From: Phaeobacter piscinae
GTDB taxonomy: Bacteria > Pseudomonadota > Alphaproteobacteria > Rhodobacterales > Rhodobacteraceae
Length of the DNA stretch: 64,000 nucleotides
Assembly (NCBI RefSeq): GCF_002407245.1
Contig: NZ_CP010681.1
Span: 1,984,001-2,048,000 of the forward strand
Direction: 5' to 3'
A program made the position numbers and the translations under genes. Below, one piece after another: positions 8,855 through 18,675 of the stretch. The notes below the pieces were generated by a model, which made no database searches, had not been told where the DNA came from, and saw only the letters and a list, made by a program, of their open reading frames with translations. How positions within the stretch are numbered: position 1 is the first letter of the stretch; each line of letters begins with the position of its first letter.

Positions 8855-9922
8855 ACTGCACGCTGCGATCGCGTCGCGCATGCCCTGCATGATCTCCTGG
8901 AAGTAATGCAGGTTGTGCCAGGTCAGCAGCATGCCGGAGATCATCTCGTTGGAGCGGAACACATGGTGCAGATAGGCGCGGGAATAGGTGCTGCACGCTG
9001 GGCAGGTGCAATTCTCATCCAAGGGGCGCGGGTCATCCTGATGGCGGGCGTTTTTGATATTCACCACACCGTAGCGGGTGAACGCCTGCCCCGTCCGACC
9101 AGAGCGCGACGGCAACACGCAGTCCATCATATCGATGCCACGGGCCACCGCGCCAACGATATCATCGGGCTTGCCCACGCCCATCAGGTAGCGCGGCTTA
9201 TCCTCGGGAAGGAAACCGGGGGCATAATCAAGGCAATCAAACATCGCCTCCTGCCCCTCACCGACCGCAAGGCCGCCCACCGCATAGCCCTCGAACCCGA
9301 TCTTGGTCAGCGCCTCGGCGCTTTCTTCGCGCAGATCCTGCTCAAGCCCGCCCTGCATGATGCCAAACAGCGCATGGCCCGGACGGTCGCCGAACGCCTC
9401 GCGGCTGCGCTCGGCCCAACGCATCGACAGGCGCATCGATTCAGCAATGCGGTCGCGGTCCGCGGGCAGCGCCGGGCATTCGTCAAAACACATCACAATG
9501 TCGGACCCCAAGAGCTTCTGGATCTCCATCGACCGCTCTGGCGTCAGCTCGTGCTTGGAGCCATCCACATGGCTTTTGAAGGTCACGCCCTTCTCGGTCA
9601 GCTTACGCAGACCTGCCAGCGACATCACCTGAAACCCGCCACTGTCCGTCAGGATCGGCCGATCCCAATTCATGAACTTGTGCAAACCGCCCAGGCGGTC
9701 GATCCGCTCAGCCGTCGGGCGCAGCATCAGATGATAGGTGTTGCCCAAGAGGATATCCGCCCCGGTCGCACGCACGCTCTCCGGCATCATCGCCTTTACG
9801 GTTGCGGCCGTGCCAACCGGCATGAAGGCAGGCGTGCGGATCTCCCCGCGCGGTGTATTGATCACCCCGGTGCGGGCCTTGCCATCGGTGGCTTTCAGGT
9901 CGAATGAGATTTTCGGCGCCAT
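8792..9922 (-). CDS. tgt: Queuine tRNA-ribosyltransferase
   Basis: 376-residue TIM-barrel enzyme that exchanges guanine for preQ1 at the wobble position of GUN tRNAs. Visible signatures: [12 protein letters not shown], the substrate loop [11 protein letters not shown] with catalytic Asp, [13 protein letters not shown], and the zinc site CTCPAC followed by SRAYLHHVF. Length is normal for bacterial Tgt. The start ATG at 9922 follows GGAAGA. The 3' end is duplicated at 7471-7534. The upstream gap (9923-10285) shows no further gene of the queuosine pathway. Confidence 0.96.
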   Translation of the reverse strand: MAPKISFDLKATDGKARTGVINTPRGEIRTPAFMPVGTAATVKAMMPESVRATGADILLGNTYHLMLRPTAERIDRLGGLHKFMNWDRPILTDSGGFQVMSLAGLRKLTEKGVTFKSHVDGSKHELTPERSMEIQKLLGSDIVMCFDECPALPADRDRIAESMRLSMRWAERSREAFGDRPGHALFGIMQGGLEQDLREESAEALTKIGFEGYAVGGLAVGEGQEAMFDCLDYAPGFLPEDKPRYLMGVGKPDDIVGAVARGIDMMDCVLPSRSGRTGQAFTRYGVVNIKNARHQDDPRPLDENCTCPACSTYSRAYLHHVFRSNEMISGMLLTWHNLHYFQEIMQGMRDAIAACSFEAWQKDFHDTRAQGDIERL

Positions 9923-10285
9923 GATATCTTCCTCGGGGCTGTTTTATGCGGGGCCCGCCGCAGCAGGTCCATGTCCGACGGGATCACCTGACCCCGGCCT
10001 CTCTGCCGTCCGCAACCGGATCAACAGAACCTGCCGCATGTGCCCGATCCCGACCCGGTTTTCAACCCTGTATGGTCGCAGGCAAACCAAAGATCAAAGC
10101 GCCCCAACTCAGCCTCAGCGTCTCATAATGCGTCTGGTCCTGACAGGTTCCCCGTCTCTCGTCCCTTGCCTGCTAGCCCCGCAAACGCCATAGAAGACAG
10201 GACTGGGCGGCGGCGGCAGCCTTGAAACCCGCGATGGCAGCCCTCAAATGAATACCATAGTATACAAATGATATTGTGAGGCAAA
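9923..10285. other. Intergenic gap between divergent tgt and SPFH genes
   Basis: About 360 bases between two divergently read genes. It must contain both promoters; an AT-rich patch just before the SPFH gene (ATAGTATACAAATGATATT) is a likely promoter area. No coding frame with a good ribosome site and no RNA gene seen. Confidence 0.4.
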
Positions 10286-11179
10286 ATGACCGAAGAACTC
10301 CTGCTCAGCCTTCTGACGCAGAACATCATCTACATTCTTGGCGCGATTTTCCTGATCATCCTGATCTTCAAGGGCATCCGCATCGTGCCGCAGTCCGAGA
10401 AATATGTGGTCGAACGCTTTGGCCGCCTGCATGCAGTGCTTGGGCCGGGGATCAATTTCATCGTGCCGCTTCTGGATTCCGTAGCCCATAAGGTCTCCAT
10501 TCTGGAACGTCAGCTGCCCAATGCCAGCCAGGACGCCATCACCAAGGACAACGTGCTGGTGCAGATCGACACCTCCGTCTTTTATCGCATCCTTGAGCCG
10601 GAGAAGACCGTCTACCGGATCCGGGACGTGGACGGCGCCATTGCCACCACCGTGGCTGGCATCGTGCGAGCCGAGATCGGCAAGATGGATCTGGATGAGG
10701 TGCAGTCCAACCGATCCCAGCTGATCGGTCAGATCCAGAACAGCGTCGAAAGCGCCGTGGATGATTGGGGCATTGAGGTGACGCGGGCCGAGATCCTGGA
10801 TGTGAACCTCGATCAGGCGACCCGCGATGCCATGTTGCAGCAGCTCAATGCCGAACGCGCCCGCCGCGCCCAGGTGACCGAGGCCGAGGGTCAGAAACGC
10901 TCTGTTGAGCTGGCCGCTGACGCCGAACTCTACGCCGCCGAACAAACCGCCAAGGCGCGCCGCATTCAGGCTGACGCCGAAGCCTACGCCACCGAGGTCG
11001 TCGCCAAGGCGATCGCCGAAAACGGGCTGGAGGCCGCGCAGTATCAGGTTGCTCTGAAACAGGTGGAGGCGCTCAACACCCTTGGGTCCGGCGACGGCAA
11101 ACAGACCATATTGGTCCCTGCCAACGCGCTTGAGGCCTTTGGCAATGCGTTCAACATGCTGAAAGGTGCCGGCAAATGA
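10286..11179 (+). CDS. SPFH/band-7 membrane protein (QmcA/stomatin type)
   Basis: 297 residues: one N-terminal membrane helix (IIYILGAIFLIILIFKGI), the band-7 domain (YVVERFGRLHAVLGPGINFI to about residue 180), then an Ala/Glu-rich coiled coil (residues about 190-260) and a short C-terminal tail. Such proteins form membrane-bound oligomers in lipid microdomains and are usually coupled to an NfeD-like partner. The next gene encodes just that and overlaps by four bases (ATGA), indicating an operon and a physical complex. GAGG precedes the ATG. Confidence 0.92.
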   Translation: MTEELLLSLLTQNIIYILGAIFLIILIFKGIRIVPQSEKYVVERFGRLHAVLGPGINFIVPLLDSVAHKVSILERQLPNASQDAITKDNVLVQIDTSVFYRILEPEKTVYRIRDVDGAIATTVAGIVRAEIGKMDLDEVQSNRSQLIGQIQNSVESAVDDWGIEVTRAEILDVNLDQATRDAMLQQLNAERARRAQVTEAEGQKRSVELAADAELYAAEQTAKARRIQADAEAYATEVVAKAIAENGLEAAQYQVALKQVEALNTLGSGDGKQTILVPANALEAFGNAFNMLKGAGK

Positions 11180-11454
11180 CCGCCCTGCTCTCGGTCTGGT
11201 GGGTCTGGATCGCGATTGCGATCGGCCTCGCCATTGTCGAGATCCTGGCGCCGGGGTTCATGTTCCTCGGCTTTGCCCTCGGCGCTGTGGTGGTCGGGGT
11301 GCTCCTCGCCTTTGCGCCAGCAGGCAGCATTACCCTGCCCGTGCTTCTGTTGATTTACGCCACCCTCTCCCTGATCGCCTGGCTGGTCCTTCGCCACTTC
11401 TTCAAAGGACCAAAGGGCCAGGTGAAACATTTCGACCGCGATATCAACGACTGA
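11176..11454 (+). CDS. NfeD-family membrane protein (short form)
   Basis: 92 residues with an N-terminal helix and a closely following hydrophobic block (about residues 4-70), matching the short membrane form of NfeD (YbbK type). Unlike long NfeD there is no serine-protease or full OB-fold domain; only a short basic tail (HFFKGPKGQVKHF) follows the helices. It overlaps the SPFH gene by ATGA and probably acts with it in membrane quality control. A strong hairpin follows the stop. Confidence 0.85.
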   Translation: MTALLSVWWVWIAIAIGLAIVEILAPGFMFLGFALGAVVVGVLLAFAPAGSITLPVLLLIYATLSLIAWLVLRHFFKGPKGQVKHFDRDIND

Positions 11455-11459
11455 GTAGA

Positions 11460-11485
11460 CCCCGCCCGATAGACTTCGGGCGGGG
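11460..11485 (+). terminator. Hairpin after the SPFH-NfeD operon
   Basis: CCCCGCCCGA at 11460-11469 pairs perfectly with TCGGGCGGGG at 11476-11485. No T run follows, so it may be a terminator for either converging strand or an mRNA-stabilising end. Confidence 0.6.
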
Positions 11486-11545
11486 GTGTCGACCTTGGTG
11501 GTCGGATCCTTTGCGTTTTTGAACACCCGACAGACAGGCACCTCG

Positions 11546-12220
11546 TTAGTGCAGCGGCCCCCCGGCGGGCGCAGCCAGATGGTTGTCCACCTCCTCCTCC
11601 GGGTCGGTCACCGGATCCAACACCAGCACCAGACGGGTTTCACCGCTGCCTTCAATCGGCAGGGACCGGTGCAACAGACCGGATGCCGGTTGCGCAGGCC
11701 AGCGCGTGCCGCGCAGCAGCAGGGGGAATCCGGTCGCAACCGTTTGAACATGGGCCGGAGGCTCGCCCTGGTGAGATACCCCCAGCTGGGTTCCGGTGCC
11801 CCGGTAGTTGCAGACCAATCGGGCCGCGATGGCATCGACATGGAACTTACGGCAGGCGTTTGTGGTCACCACATCCAGCCGGAACCGCAGATATCTGGTA
11901 TCCATCAACGATGAAAACGCGCCAGCCAGCCGTGTGACATCCGCCTGAAGCCAGTCCTGTTCCGGCCCCTGTGGCAGGCGGGACATGGCGCAGACCTCCG
12001 CAAAGACCCGCGCCACCATATCTGGCTGAACGATGACACGCCCGCGGGGCAGTCGATCCGGGTCAACCCGGTCAAGCCAATGCTGCACATTGGCGGGCGC
12101 CTCCCGCTGCCAGATCAGCGCGGCGCAATCCGGGTCCAGAAACCGCCGCAGCCCGGTGTCATCCCGTGTCAGATCGCAGTGCAGCGCTACGTCCGGGGCG
12201 CTCTTGCGAAGCGCCCTCAC
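11546..12220 (-). CDS. DUF1826 protein
   Basis: 224 residues from a GTG at 12220 that overlaps the TGA of the CobW-type gene (GTGA). The sequence has [15 protein letters not shown], then [11 protein letters not shown] and a His-rich [20 protein letters not shown] segment, which I recognise as DUF1826. The family is of unknown biochemistry but is repeatedly found next to COG0523 GTPases under Zur control, so a role in zinc starvation is inferred. Longer frames upstream overlap the previous gene and are not supported. Confidence 0.8.
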   Translation of the reverse strand: MRALRKSAPDVALHCDLTRDDTGLRRFLDPDCAALIWQREAPANVQHWLDRVDPDRLPRGRVIVQPDMVARVFAEVCAMSRLPQGPEQDWLQADVTRLAGAFSSLMDTRYLRFRLDVVTTNACRKFHVDAIAARLVCNYRGTGTQLGVSHQGEPPAHVQTVATGFPLLLRGTRWPAQPASGLLHRSLPIEGSGETRLVLVLDPVTDPEEEVDNHLAAPAGGPLH

Positions 12221-13428
12221 GCCGCAGCCTCCGGCTGCCGCCAGATGGGAAAAGGATCCGTATAGTCGGGCAGTTGATCGCGGCCTGTGGCCACCTCCGC
12301 GGGCACAAGGCATCCATCCAGCTGTGCCTTCAGCCCGGCCCAATCGATACCGGATCCGATGAACACCAACTCCTGACGGCGATCCCCCCAAGGCTCTTGC
12401 CAATGGGCTTTTATGTAGGCACGCCCCTGCTCATGGGTTGGGTGCCGCTCCACCGGGACCGAGGCCCACCAGGTGCCGAGCGGTTTGACACTGGACAAAG
12501 CCCCGGCCAGCGAAAACTCCGCCACCCAATCCGGCCGGGTGGAGATCCAGAAATGCCCCTTGGCCCGGATCACCCCCGGCAAATCCCCATTCAGCAGCGC
12601 CAATATCCGCTCCGGTACAAAGGGTTGCCGTGCCCGGTATACATATGACGCGACGCCATATTCCTCGCTCTCCGGTACGTGATCGGCAAACCCGTAAAGT
12701 TCCTTGGCCCACATCGGGTGTTCATGCGCCTGTTCAAAGTCGAACAAGCCGGTATCCAAAATTTTCTCTGCCGTGACATCACTATGATTGGCATCGATGA
12801 TTTCGGCATCGGCATTCAGGCTGCGAATGATCTTGCGCGCTGCATCGGCCTCATCCGGGCCTGCGTCCGCCACCTTGTTCAGGATCACCACATCGGCAAA
12901 TTCGATCTGATCGGTCAGCAGATGCACCAGCGTGCGCTCATCTTCCTCGCCCAGCGTCTCTCCCCGATCCGCAAGGAAATCATGGGAGGAGAAGTTTCGG
13001 CGCAGGTTGACCGCATCCACCACCGTCACCATCGTATCAAGCCGCGCCACATCCGAGAGGCTTTCGCCCGCCTCATCGCGAAACTCAAAGGTTGCGGCAA
13101 CCGGCAGCGGCTCGGAGATGCCGGTGGACTCGATCAACAGATAGTCAAACCGCCCCTCCGCCGCCAGACGCCGCACTTCCGCCAGCAGATCATCACGCAG
13201 GGTGCAGCAGATACAGCCATTGGACATCTCCACCAGTGTTTCATCGGTGCGGCTCAGCTCTGTATGCGCGCGCACCAGATCCGCATCAATATTGATCTCC
13301 GACATATCATTCACGATTACGGCGACCCGGCGCCCGTCGCGATTGTTCAGAATACGATTGAGCAACGTCGTTTTTCCAGCTCCGAGAAACCCGGACAGGA
13401 CCGTTACAGGAAGGCGATTATCTTTCAT
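12217..13428 (-). CDS. CobW/COG0523 GTPase, probable zinc metallochaperone
   Basis: 403 residues. N-terminal GTPase domain with Walker [14 protein letters not shown], the metal-binding CxCC motif in [19 protein letters not shown] and NKVADA (guanine recognition); C-terminal CobW_C domain from about residue 270 with [10 protein letters not shown]. The class delivers zinc (or another metal) to client enzymes when zinc is scarce. A near-perfect Zur palindrome sits at 13515-13537, 86 bases before the start, and DUF1826 follows by a 4-base overlap, so the ZigA/ZNG1-like zinc-starvation subgroup is much more likely than cobalamin synthesis. Confidence 0.88.
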   Translation of the reverse strand: MKDNRLPVTVLSGFLGAGKTTLLNRILNNRDGRRVAVIVNDMSEINIDADLVRAHTELSRTDETLVEMSNGCICCTLRDDLLAEVRRLAAEGRFDYLLIESTGISEPLPVAATFEFRDEAGESLSDVARLDTMVTVVDAVNLRRNFSSHDFLADRGETLGEEDERTLVHLLTDQIEFADVVILNKVADAGPDEADAARKIIRSLNADAEIIDANHSDVTAEKILDTGLFDFEQAHEHPMWAKELYGFADHVPESEEYGVASYVYRARQPFVPERILALLNGDLPGVIRAKGHFWISTRPDWVAEFSLAGALSSVKPLGTWWASVPVERHPTHEQGRAYIKAHWQEPWGDRRQELVFIGSGIDWAGLKAQLDGCLVPAEVATGRDQLPDYTDPFPIWRQPEAAA

Positions 13429-13514
13429 CGAAATAGATACCCAGTCTGATGCACAGCGCGACGGAGGAGAACGCCGCTGACACCGTCAGCAGGTCGATCC
13501 CTCGTGAGTCGCAA

Positions 13515-13537
13515 GAAATGTTACGATATAACATTTC
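13515..13537. promoter_or_regulatory. Zur-type operator
   Basis: 23-base palindrome whose arms read GAAATGTTA and TAACATTTC around a 5-base centre. This is almost the textbook Zur box of proteobacteria. It lies in the gap between the CobW-type gene (minus) and sufT (plus), 86 bases from the former and 126 from the latter. Zinc-dependent repression of the CobW-DUF1826 operon is inferred. Confidence 0.85.
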
Positions 13538-13663
13538 ACTATCTTGCTGCAAGATCCCTCGCCACGCCTGCGACGCTTGATCACAAACCGCGTGCGATCC
13601 GCCACTGGACCCTCGCGCCCGGCTTCCCTATATAAACAGTCAGGAAACGAACCGAGGCCCTTA

Positions 13664-14026
13664 ATGACCAACGCATCCGAACCATTGGAAGGCACACCGC
13701 TGATCGCCCCCTCCTCTGTCAGCCATGAGCTGTACGAGCCGGTGGTGGACGCGTGCCGGTCTGTTTATGACCCTGAAATCCCTGTGAATATCTATGAGCT
13801 GGGCCTGATCTACACCATCGACATCACGGCGGAAAATGATGTGAAGATCATCATGACCCTCACCGCCCCCGGCTGCCCGGTCGCCGGTGAGATGCCGGGC
13901 TGGATCGTCGATGCCGTCTCTCCCGTCCCCGGCGTCAAAAGCGTCGATGTCGAACTCACCTGGGAGCCACCCTGGGGCATGGACATGATGTCGGATGAGG
14001 CGCGGCTCGAACTGGGCTTCATGTAG
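13664..14026 (+). CDS. sufT: SUF-associated DUF59/SufT-like Fe-S assembly protein
   Basis: 120 residues with the MIP18/DUF59 core: VYDPEIPVNIYELGLIY and the conserved cysteine motif APGCPVAGEMP, then LTWEPPW. The family helps maturation of iron-sulfur proteins in the cytoplasm. The start is at ATG 13664, after CGAGG; an in-frame extension to 13544 lacks family similarity. It ends before a strong terminator (14085-14119), so it is a separate transcript from the A-type carrier gene 1.7 kb downstream. Confidence 0.88.
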   Translation: MTNASEPLEGTPLIAPSSVSHELYEPVVDACRSVYDPEIPVNIYELGLIYTIDITAENDVKIIMTLTAPGCPVAGEMPGWIVDAVSPVPGVKSVDVELTWEPPWGMDMMSDEARLELGFM

Positions 14027-14084
14027 CCGCATCGGCGGATGGCGGGGCCTGACCCTCGCCTGACCCGATCCTGTTCCACCAGAC

Positions 14085-14119
14085 AAAACGCGGCACGGCC
14101 CCTCGCCTGCCGCGTTTTT
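14085..14119 (+). terminator. Intrinsic terminator after sufT
   Basis: AAAACGCGGCA at 14085-14095 pairs with TGCCGCGTTTT at 14108-14118, 11 perfect pairs, with T run. The following 245 bases up to the GDPD gene show nothing else recognisable. Confidence 0.9.
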
Positions 14120-14364
14120 CGTGACCCGCTGCACAGTGCAGGCACAGTCACTGGGCGCGCGCAGCCTAAACGGGGCCGCACGCTGGCTGACGTCGCGCCC
14201 GGCCGTGTCAAACCGCGCCCCCCCTCTTGCCCCAGAGAGACAAGCCCCCGTAACATCCGAGATATAAACCGCTGCGGGGGATCCGCAGCCGCTCTTGGTG
14301 CGCCCCACGGAATACTGTCGCAACACACCCCAAGGGCGCCCCCAAATGATTTGGAGTTTCCCTA

Positions 14365-15624
14365 TTGTCCCGCATATCCCCCTTTTGCGCGCGTCTGATC
14401 TCTCTCACTCTTGCCGCGCCCCTATGTGCCAGCGCCGCCGCCGCGGACACCTCGCCTGCGGACACCATCGCACTCAGCTACGGTCCGCGCCCGGCCTATC
14501 TGGTGGAGGCCCTGCCCAACGGCGCGCTGAAGACAAAACTGCAATCCTGTGCCGGACGAACCCCGAAACGCAGCGATTTTTCCATCGCCCACCGGGGCGC
14601 GCCGCTGATGTTTCCCGAACATACGGCTGAGGGCAATCGCGCCGCCGCTACCATGGGCGCCGGGATGATGGAATGCGATGTGACCTTCACCAGCGATCTG
14701 GAGCTGGTCTGCCGCCACTCGCAGAACGATCTGCACACCACCACCGATATCCTCACCAGCGACCTAGCCGACCGCTGCACCCAGCCCTTTACACCGGCCA
14801 CCGCCGATACCCCCGCAAACGCCGAATGCCGCACCAGCGATCTGACGCTGGCAGAGCTGATGACGTTGCACCCCAAAATGGACAGCCGTGACCCCACCGC
14901 CACCAGTGCCGCCGCCTTTCAGGGCGGCCTGGCCCCCTGGCGCAGCAGCCTGCATCAGGACGGCACAACGCTGCTCAGCCATGCCGACAGCATCGCGTTG
15001 TTCCGCAACTTCGGCGCAAAATTCACCCCCGAGCTGAAGGCCCCAACCGTCACAATGCCCTTCAACGGGATGACGCAGGAGGCTTATGCGCAGAAACTGA
15101 TTGACGCCTATGTCACCGCCGGGATCCCCGCCAGCGATGTCTGGGTACAAAGCTTCGACCTCAGCGATATCAAATACTGGCTCACCCAGACGCCCGAATT
15201 TGGCCGTCAGGCCGTCTACCTTGATGATCGCTTTGCCCGCCATGACGAGGATGAAGGCCAGGTCGATCCGATGGATCCCGCAACCTTCCGCCCCTCCATG
15301 CAGGAGTTGAAGGAGATGGGGCTCAACTATATCGCGCCACCGATCTGGATGCTGCTGACACTGGACGATGGCCGCATGGTCCCCTCTCCCTATGCCAAGG
15401 CCGCGCGTGCCGCCGATCTCAATATCATCACCTGGACCCTGGAACGCTCCGGCCCGCTGAAAAACGGCGGTGGCTGGTATTTCCAATCGGTCGCAGCTGC
15501 GGTGCAATCGGATGCCGCCACTTATCAGGTGCTTGACGTGCTGGCGCAGGATGTGGGGGTTGTCGGGGTGTTCTCCGACTGGCCCGCAACCGTGACCTAT
15601 TACGCCAATTGCATGGGGCTGTGA
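14365..15624 (+). CDS. Secreted glycerophosphodiester phosphodiesterase
   Basis: 419 residues from a TTG start that has GGAG seven bases upstream. The N-terminus is a signal peptide ([16 protein letters not shown]), so the enzyme acts in the periplasm or outside. GDPD signatures are [16 protein letters not shown] near residue 73, with the catalytic His and Arg, and MMECDVTFT near residue 98, with metal-binding Glu and Asp; the barrel end is ITWTLERS. The family releases sn-glycerol-3-phosphate from lipid head groups and would serve phosphorus or carbon scavenging. The insert after residue 125 is longer than in minimal GDPDs. Transcribed alone. Confidence 0.85.
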   Translation: MSRISPFCARLISLTLAAPLCASAAAADTSPADTIALSYGPRPAYLVEALPNGALKTKLQSCAGRTPKRSDFSIAHRGAPLMFPEHTAEGNRAAATMGAGMMECDVTFTSDLELVCRHSQNDLHTTTDILTSDLADRCTQPFTPATADTPANAECRTSDLTLAELMTLHPKMDSRDPTATSAAAFQGGLAPWRSSLHQDGTTLLSHADSIALFRNFGAKFTPELKAPTVTMPFNGMTQEAYAQKLIDAYVTAGIPASDVWVQSFDLSDIKYWLTQTPEFGRQAVYLDDRFARHDEDEGQVDPMDPATFRPSMQELKEMGLNYIAPPIWMLLTLDDGRMVPSPYAKAARAADLNIITWTLERSGPLKNGGGWYFQSVAAAVQSDAATYQVLDVLAQDVGVVGVFSDWPATVTYYANCMGL

Positions 15625-15693
15625 CCGCAGCCCCTTGAGCCTGCGCCGCGCCCCCCCTAGATTAAGGGGTAACGCGCGATAGTGGAGACAGAC

Positions 15694-16053
15694 ATGTTCG
15701 GCATTCCCGGCAAACAAGCGGTGACCATCACCGACAAGGCAGCGGCCCAGATTGCCAAGCTGATGGACAAGGGCGGCCATTCCGGCCTGCGCATCGGCGT
15801 GAAGAAGGGCGGCTGCGCCGGCATGGAATATACCATGGAATATGTCGATCAGCCCGATCCCAACGACGAAGTGGTTGAACAGGATGGTGCCCGGGTGCTG
15901 ATCGCACCGATGGCGCAGATGTTCCTTTTCGGCACCGAGATCGACTATGAGGTCTCGCTGCTGGAGGCCGGGTTCAAGTTCAACAACCCCAATGTCTCCG
16001 AGGCCTGCGGCTGCGGAGAATCGATCAGCTTCAAGGATATGCCCGCAGGCTGA
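15694..16053 (+). CDS. sufA: A-type iron-sulfur carrier (SufA/IscA/HesB family)
   Basis: 119 residues. The three ligand cysteines appear as GGCAGMEY near residue 43 and CGCGES near the C-terminus. The protein receives Fe-S clusters from the SUF scaffold and passes them on. The start at ATG 15694 follows GGAGACAG; a GTG four codons earlier has no better site. No sufBCDS genes are in the window, but sufT lies 1.7 kb upstream, which suggests a scattered SUF set interrupted by the GDPD gene. Confidence 0.92.
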   Translation: MFGIPGKQAVTITDKAAAQIAKLMDKGGHSGLRIGVKKGGCAGMEYTMEYVDQPDPNDEVVEQDGARVLIAPMAQMFLFGTEIDYEVSLLEAGFKFNNPNVSEACGCGESISFKDMPAG

Positions 16054-16110
16054 TCCGCAACACAGCGCCCGGTCATCTCGCCGAGATTGCAACCAATGGC
16101 GCAGACCACA

Positions 16111-16144
16111 GCAAAAAAGAGGCAGCCGTCTGCCTCTTTTTTGC
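16111..16144 (+). terminator. Intrinsic terminator after sufA
   Basis: GCAAAAAAGAGGCAG at 16111-16125 pairs with CTGCCTCTTTTTTGC at 16130-16144. The A and T runs flank the GC core symmetrically, so it could stop transcription on both strands. Confidence 0.92.
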
Positions 16145-16315
16145 GGCCGGTTATCGGCGCACTTCGGTATTGTTCAACATGTGACGACCGCTGTCATTCG
16201 GTGAACAGGCGAATTGTTCCCTATTCCGAACAATGTTAGGACAGTTCCAGCAGCAAGCTGCCGCGCGCCAAAAGGTGACCGCAGGCAGCACCAGACGATT
16301 GAGGGAGATACGCAG

Positions 16316-17068
16316 ATGCGTCGGAAACTGGCCGCAGGCAATTGGAAAATGAACGGCACCGCAAGTGCGCTGACCGAGCTGGGCAATCTTGCCTATAGCT
16401 GTAAATCCGCCAAGGCCGAGGTGCTGATCTGCCCGCCTGCAACCCTGCTCTACCGCGCGGCCAATGTCTGCGTCGACAGCAAGGTGGACATTGGTGCCCA
16501 GGATTGCCACAGCGCCACCTATGGCGCCCATACTGGCGATCTGAGCGCCGAAATGCTGCATGATGCGGGCGCCACCGCCGTGATCCTCGGCCATTCCGAA
16601 CGCCGGGCCGACCATGGCGAGACGGATGAAACGGTCCGCGCAAAGGCCAAGACCGCCATCGCTGCGGGGCTGACGGCGATCATCTGTGTGGGTGAAACCC
16701 TTGAGGATCGCGAGGCGGGCAAAACACTTGATGTGGTCCGGGCACAACTTGCAGGCTCCCTCCCCGATGACACCAGCGGCACAACCGTGGTGGTCGCCTA
16801 TGAACCGGTCTGGGCCATCGGCACCGGCAAGGTGCCCACAGTCGAACAGATCGCCGAAGTCCACAACGACCTGCGCGCCAGCCTGGTCAAACGCTTCGGC
16901 GGCGAGACCGCAAACGCCATCCGGCTGCTCTATGGCGGCTCGGTGAAGGCCAGCAACGCCAAGGAAATTTTCGCTGTGGCCCATGTCGATGGCGCGCTGG
17001 TTGGCGGCGCCAGCCTGAAGGCGGCTGATTTTGCCCCCATCGTCGCGGCCCTCGACGCCAGCGCATAA
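16316..17068 (+). CDS. tpiA: Triosephosphate isomerase
   Basis: 250-residue TIM barrel that interconverts dihydroxyacetone phosphate and glyceraldehyde 3-phosphate. Catalytic residues are visible: Asn-Lys in AAGNWKMNG, His in LGHSERR, Glu in [11 protein letters not shown], plus the phosphate loop LYGGSVK. The start ATG 16316 is preceded by AGGGAGA and gives the canonical N-terminus; an upstream in-frame ATG at 16214 would add 34 unrelated residues. Single-gene transcript. Confidence 0.97.
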   Translation: MRRKLAAGNWKMNGTASALTELGNLAYSCKSAKAEVLICPPATLLYRAANVCVDSKVDIGAQDCHSATYGAHTGDLSAEMLHDAGATAVILGHSERRADHGETDETVRAKAKTAIAAGLTAIICVGETLEDREAGKTLDVVRAQLAGSLPDDTSGTTVVVAYEPVWAIGTGKVPTVEQIAEVHNDLRASLVKRFGGETANAIRLLYGGSVKASNAKEIFAVAHVDGALVGGASLKAADFAPIVAALDASA

Positions 17069-17086
17069 ATGCGCCTCACGGCGCAG

Positions 17087-17166
17087 CCTCCGGCGGGAGT
17101 ATTTGGGGAAAGATGACAGCCCCCCTTTGCGCCCGCCGTCACCTTTCAAAAAATTCTCTGGGGTGA
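17087..17166. repeat. Inverted pair of the GGAGTATTT spacer repeat
   Basis: 17087-17117 carries the repeat in plus orientation (CTCCGGCGGGAGTATTTG then GGGAAAGATGAC); 17138-17166 carries a second, more divergent copy in minus orientation (GTCACCTTTCAAAAAATTC). A further hairpin AGGGGC-AAA-GCCCCT is at 17183-17197. Other copies: 20736-20757, 26306-26332, 37956-37981. Confidence 0.7.
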
Positions 17167-17215
17167 CTGCGCGCCAGCGCAGAGGGGCAAAGCCCCTGAC
17201 TTAACGCCAGACAGA

Positions 17216-17246
17216 AAAAGGCCCGGGACTTGCGCCCGGGCCTTTT
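17216..17246. terminator. Bidirectional terminator between tpiA and dctM
   Basis: AAAAGGCCCGGG at 17216-17227 pairs perfectly with CCCGGGCCTTTT at 17235-17246; A and T runs on each side fit termination of both converging genes. Confidence 0.9.
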
Positions 17247-17271
17247 CATATTCTGAGGGGCGTGCACCACG

Positions 17272-18675
17272 CTATTTGGTTATGATCTCCGGCCCCATCA
17301 CCGCATTCGGCAGCACGGTTGAGATCCACGGGATATAGGTGATCATGATCAGGAACACGAAGAGCACCGCGAGGAACGGCAACGCAGCCCGCACCACCGC
17401 CATCATCGGCATTCCCGCAACCCCGGAGGTCACAAAGAGGTTCAGACCAACCGGCGGGGTGATCATGCCGATTTCCATGTTCACCACCATGATGATGCCC
17501 AGGTGGATCGGGTCGATGCCCAGTTCGATGGCAATCGGGAACACCAGCGGCGCCACGATCACCAACAACCCCGACGGCTCCATAAACTGTCCCCCGATCA
17601 GCAGGATCACATTGACCACGATCAGGAACATCACGGGGCCAAAGCCCGCCGACAGCATCGCCGTGGCGATCTGCTGTGGCACCTGCTCATCGGTCAGCAC
17701 ATGTTTCAGGATCAGCGCATTGGCGATCACGAACAAGAGCGTCACGGTCAGCTTGCCCGCTTCAAACAGCGCATGGCGCGTATCGGCGTGAAAGAAGGAT
17801 GGGATGAAATAAACCACCGTCTGTCCCAGCATCTTGGGCAGCATGGACAGGAATTGCCCCATATCCTTGGGTTTGGGCGCAGATTTCAACGGCCCCATAT
17901 CACGGTAGACAAAGGTCGCCACAAAGAAGGCATAGACCGACGCCACCGCCGCCGCCTCTGTCGGGGTGAAAATCCCGCCATAGATGCCCCCCAGAATGAT
18001 GCCGATCAGCAGCAGACCAACCGAGGCATTGCCAGCCGAGGCGGCAACCTCACCCCAGCCCAGCCATTCGCCCTTGGGCAGGTTCTTGACCTTGGCCATC
18101 ACATAAATGGTGACCATCAGCATCAGACCCGCCATCAGCCCCGGAATAACGCCTGCAAGGAACATCCGCCCGACGGAAACCTCAACCGCCGCGGCATAGA
18201 CCACCATCACGATGGACGGCGGGATCAGGATGCCCAGCGTGCCTGCGTTACAGATCACACCAGCGGCAAACTCCTTGGAGTAGCCCACCTGCCGCATCCC
18301 CGCGATCACGATGGAGCCAATGGCAACCACGGTGGCCGGGGAAGACCCGGACAGGGCCGCAAACAACATACAGGCAAAAACGCCGGCAATCGCCAGACCA
18401 CCCGGCAGATGACCGACACAAGCGATGGAAAAGCGGATGATCCGCCGTGCCACACCGCCCGTCGTCATGAAGCTGGAGGCCAGAATGAAGAAGGGGATCG
18501 CCAGCAGGGTGAAATGCCCCTCGAAGGCTTCAAACAGCGTGCCCGCAACCGAGGCCAGCGAGCTGTCGGAATAGATCAGCAGGAACAATGTCGAGCTGAG
18601 GCCAAGTGCCACCGCAATCGGAACCCCGATCAGCAACAGCCCAATGACCATGGAAAACAATAGGACGACATCCAT
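17272..18675 (-). CDS. dctM: TRAP transporter large permease DctM
   Basis: 467 residues, almost entirely membrane helices (about 12), the sodium-driven membrane domain of a tripartite C4-dicarboxylate-type transporter. Family signatures visible are GLSSTLFLLI at the start, ALSGSSPATVVAIGSI, NAGTLGILIPPSI and, near the end, EIGMITPPVGLNLFV. A central segment (about residues 240-290) is polar and longer than in minimal DctM proteins, as in the C4-dicarboxylate subgroup. The start ATG overlaps the TGA of dctQ by one base. Last gene of dctPQM. Confidence 0.95.
   Translation of the reverse strand: MDVVLLFSMVIGLLLIGVPIAVALGLSSTLFLLIYSDSSLASVAGTLFEAFEGHFTLLAIPFFILASSFMTTGGVARRIIRFSIACVGHLPGGLAIAGVFACMLFAALSGSSPATVVAIGSIVIAGMRQVGYSKEFAAGVICNAGTLGILIPPSIVMVVYAAAVEVSVGRMFLAGVIPGLMAGLMLMVTIYVMAKVKNLPKGEWLGWGEVAASAGNASVGLLLIGIILGGIYGGIFTPTEAAAVASVYAFFVATFVYRDMGPLKSAPKPKDMGQFLSMLPKMLGQTVVYFIPSFFHADTRHALFEAGKLTVTLLFVIANALILKHVLTDEQVPQQIATAMLSAGFGPVMFLIVVNVILLIGGQFMEPSGLLVIVAPLVFPIAIELGIDPIHLGIIMVVNMEIGMITPPVGLNLFVTSGVAGMPMMAVVRAALPFLAVLFVFLIMITYIPWISTVLPNAVMGPEIITK

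Noticed and set aside
11546..12403. Longer DUF1826 frame starting at 12403
   Set aside because: The extension runs over the coding end of the CobW-type gene; the GTGA overlap at 12217-12220 gives a better start.
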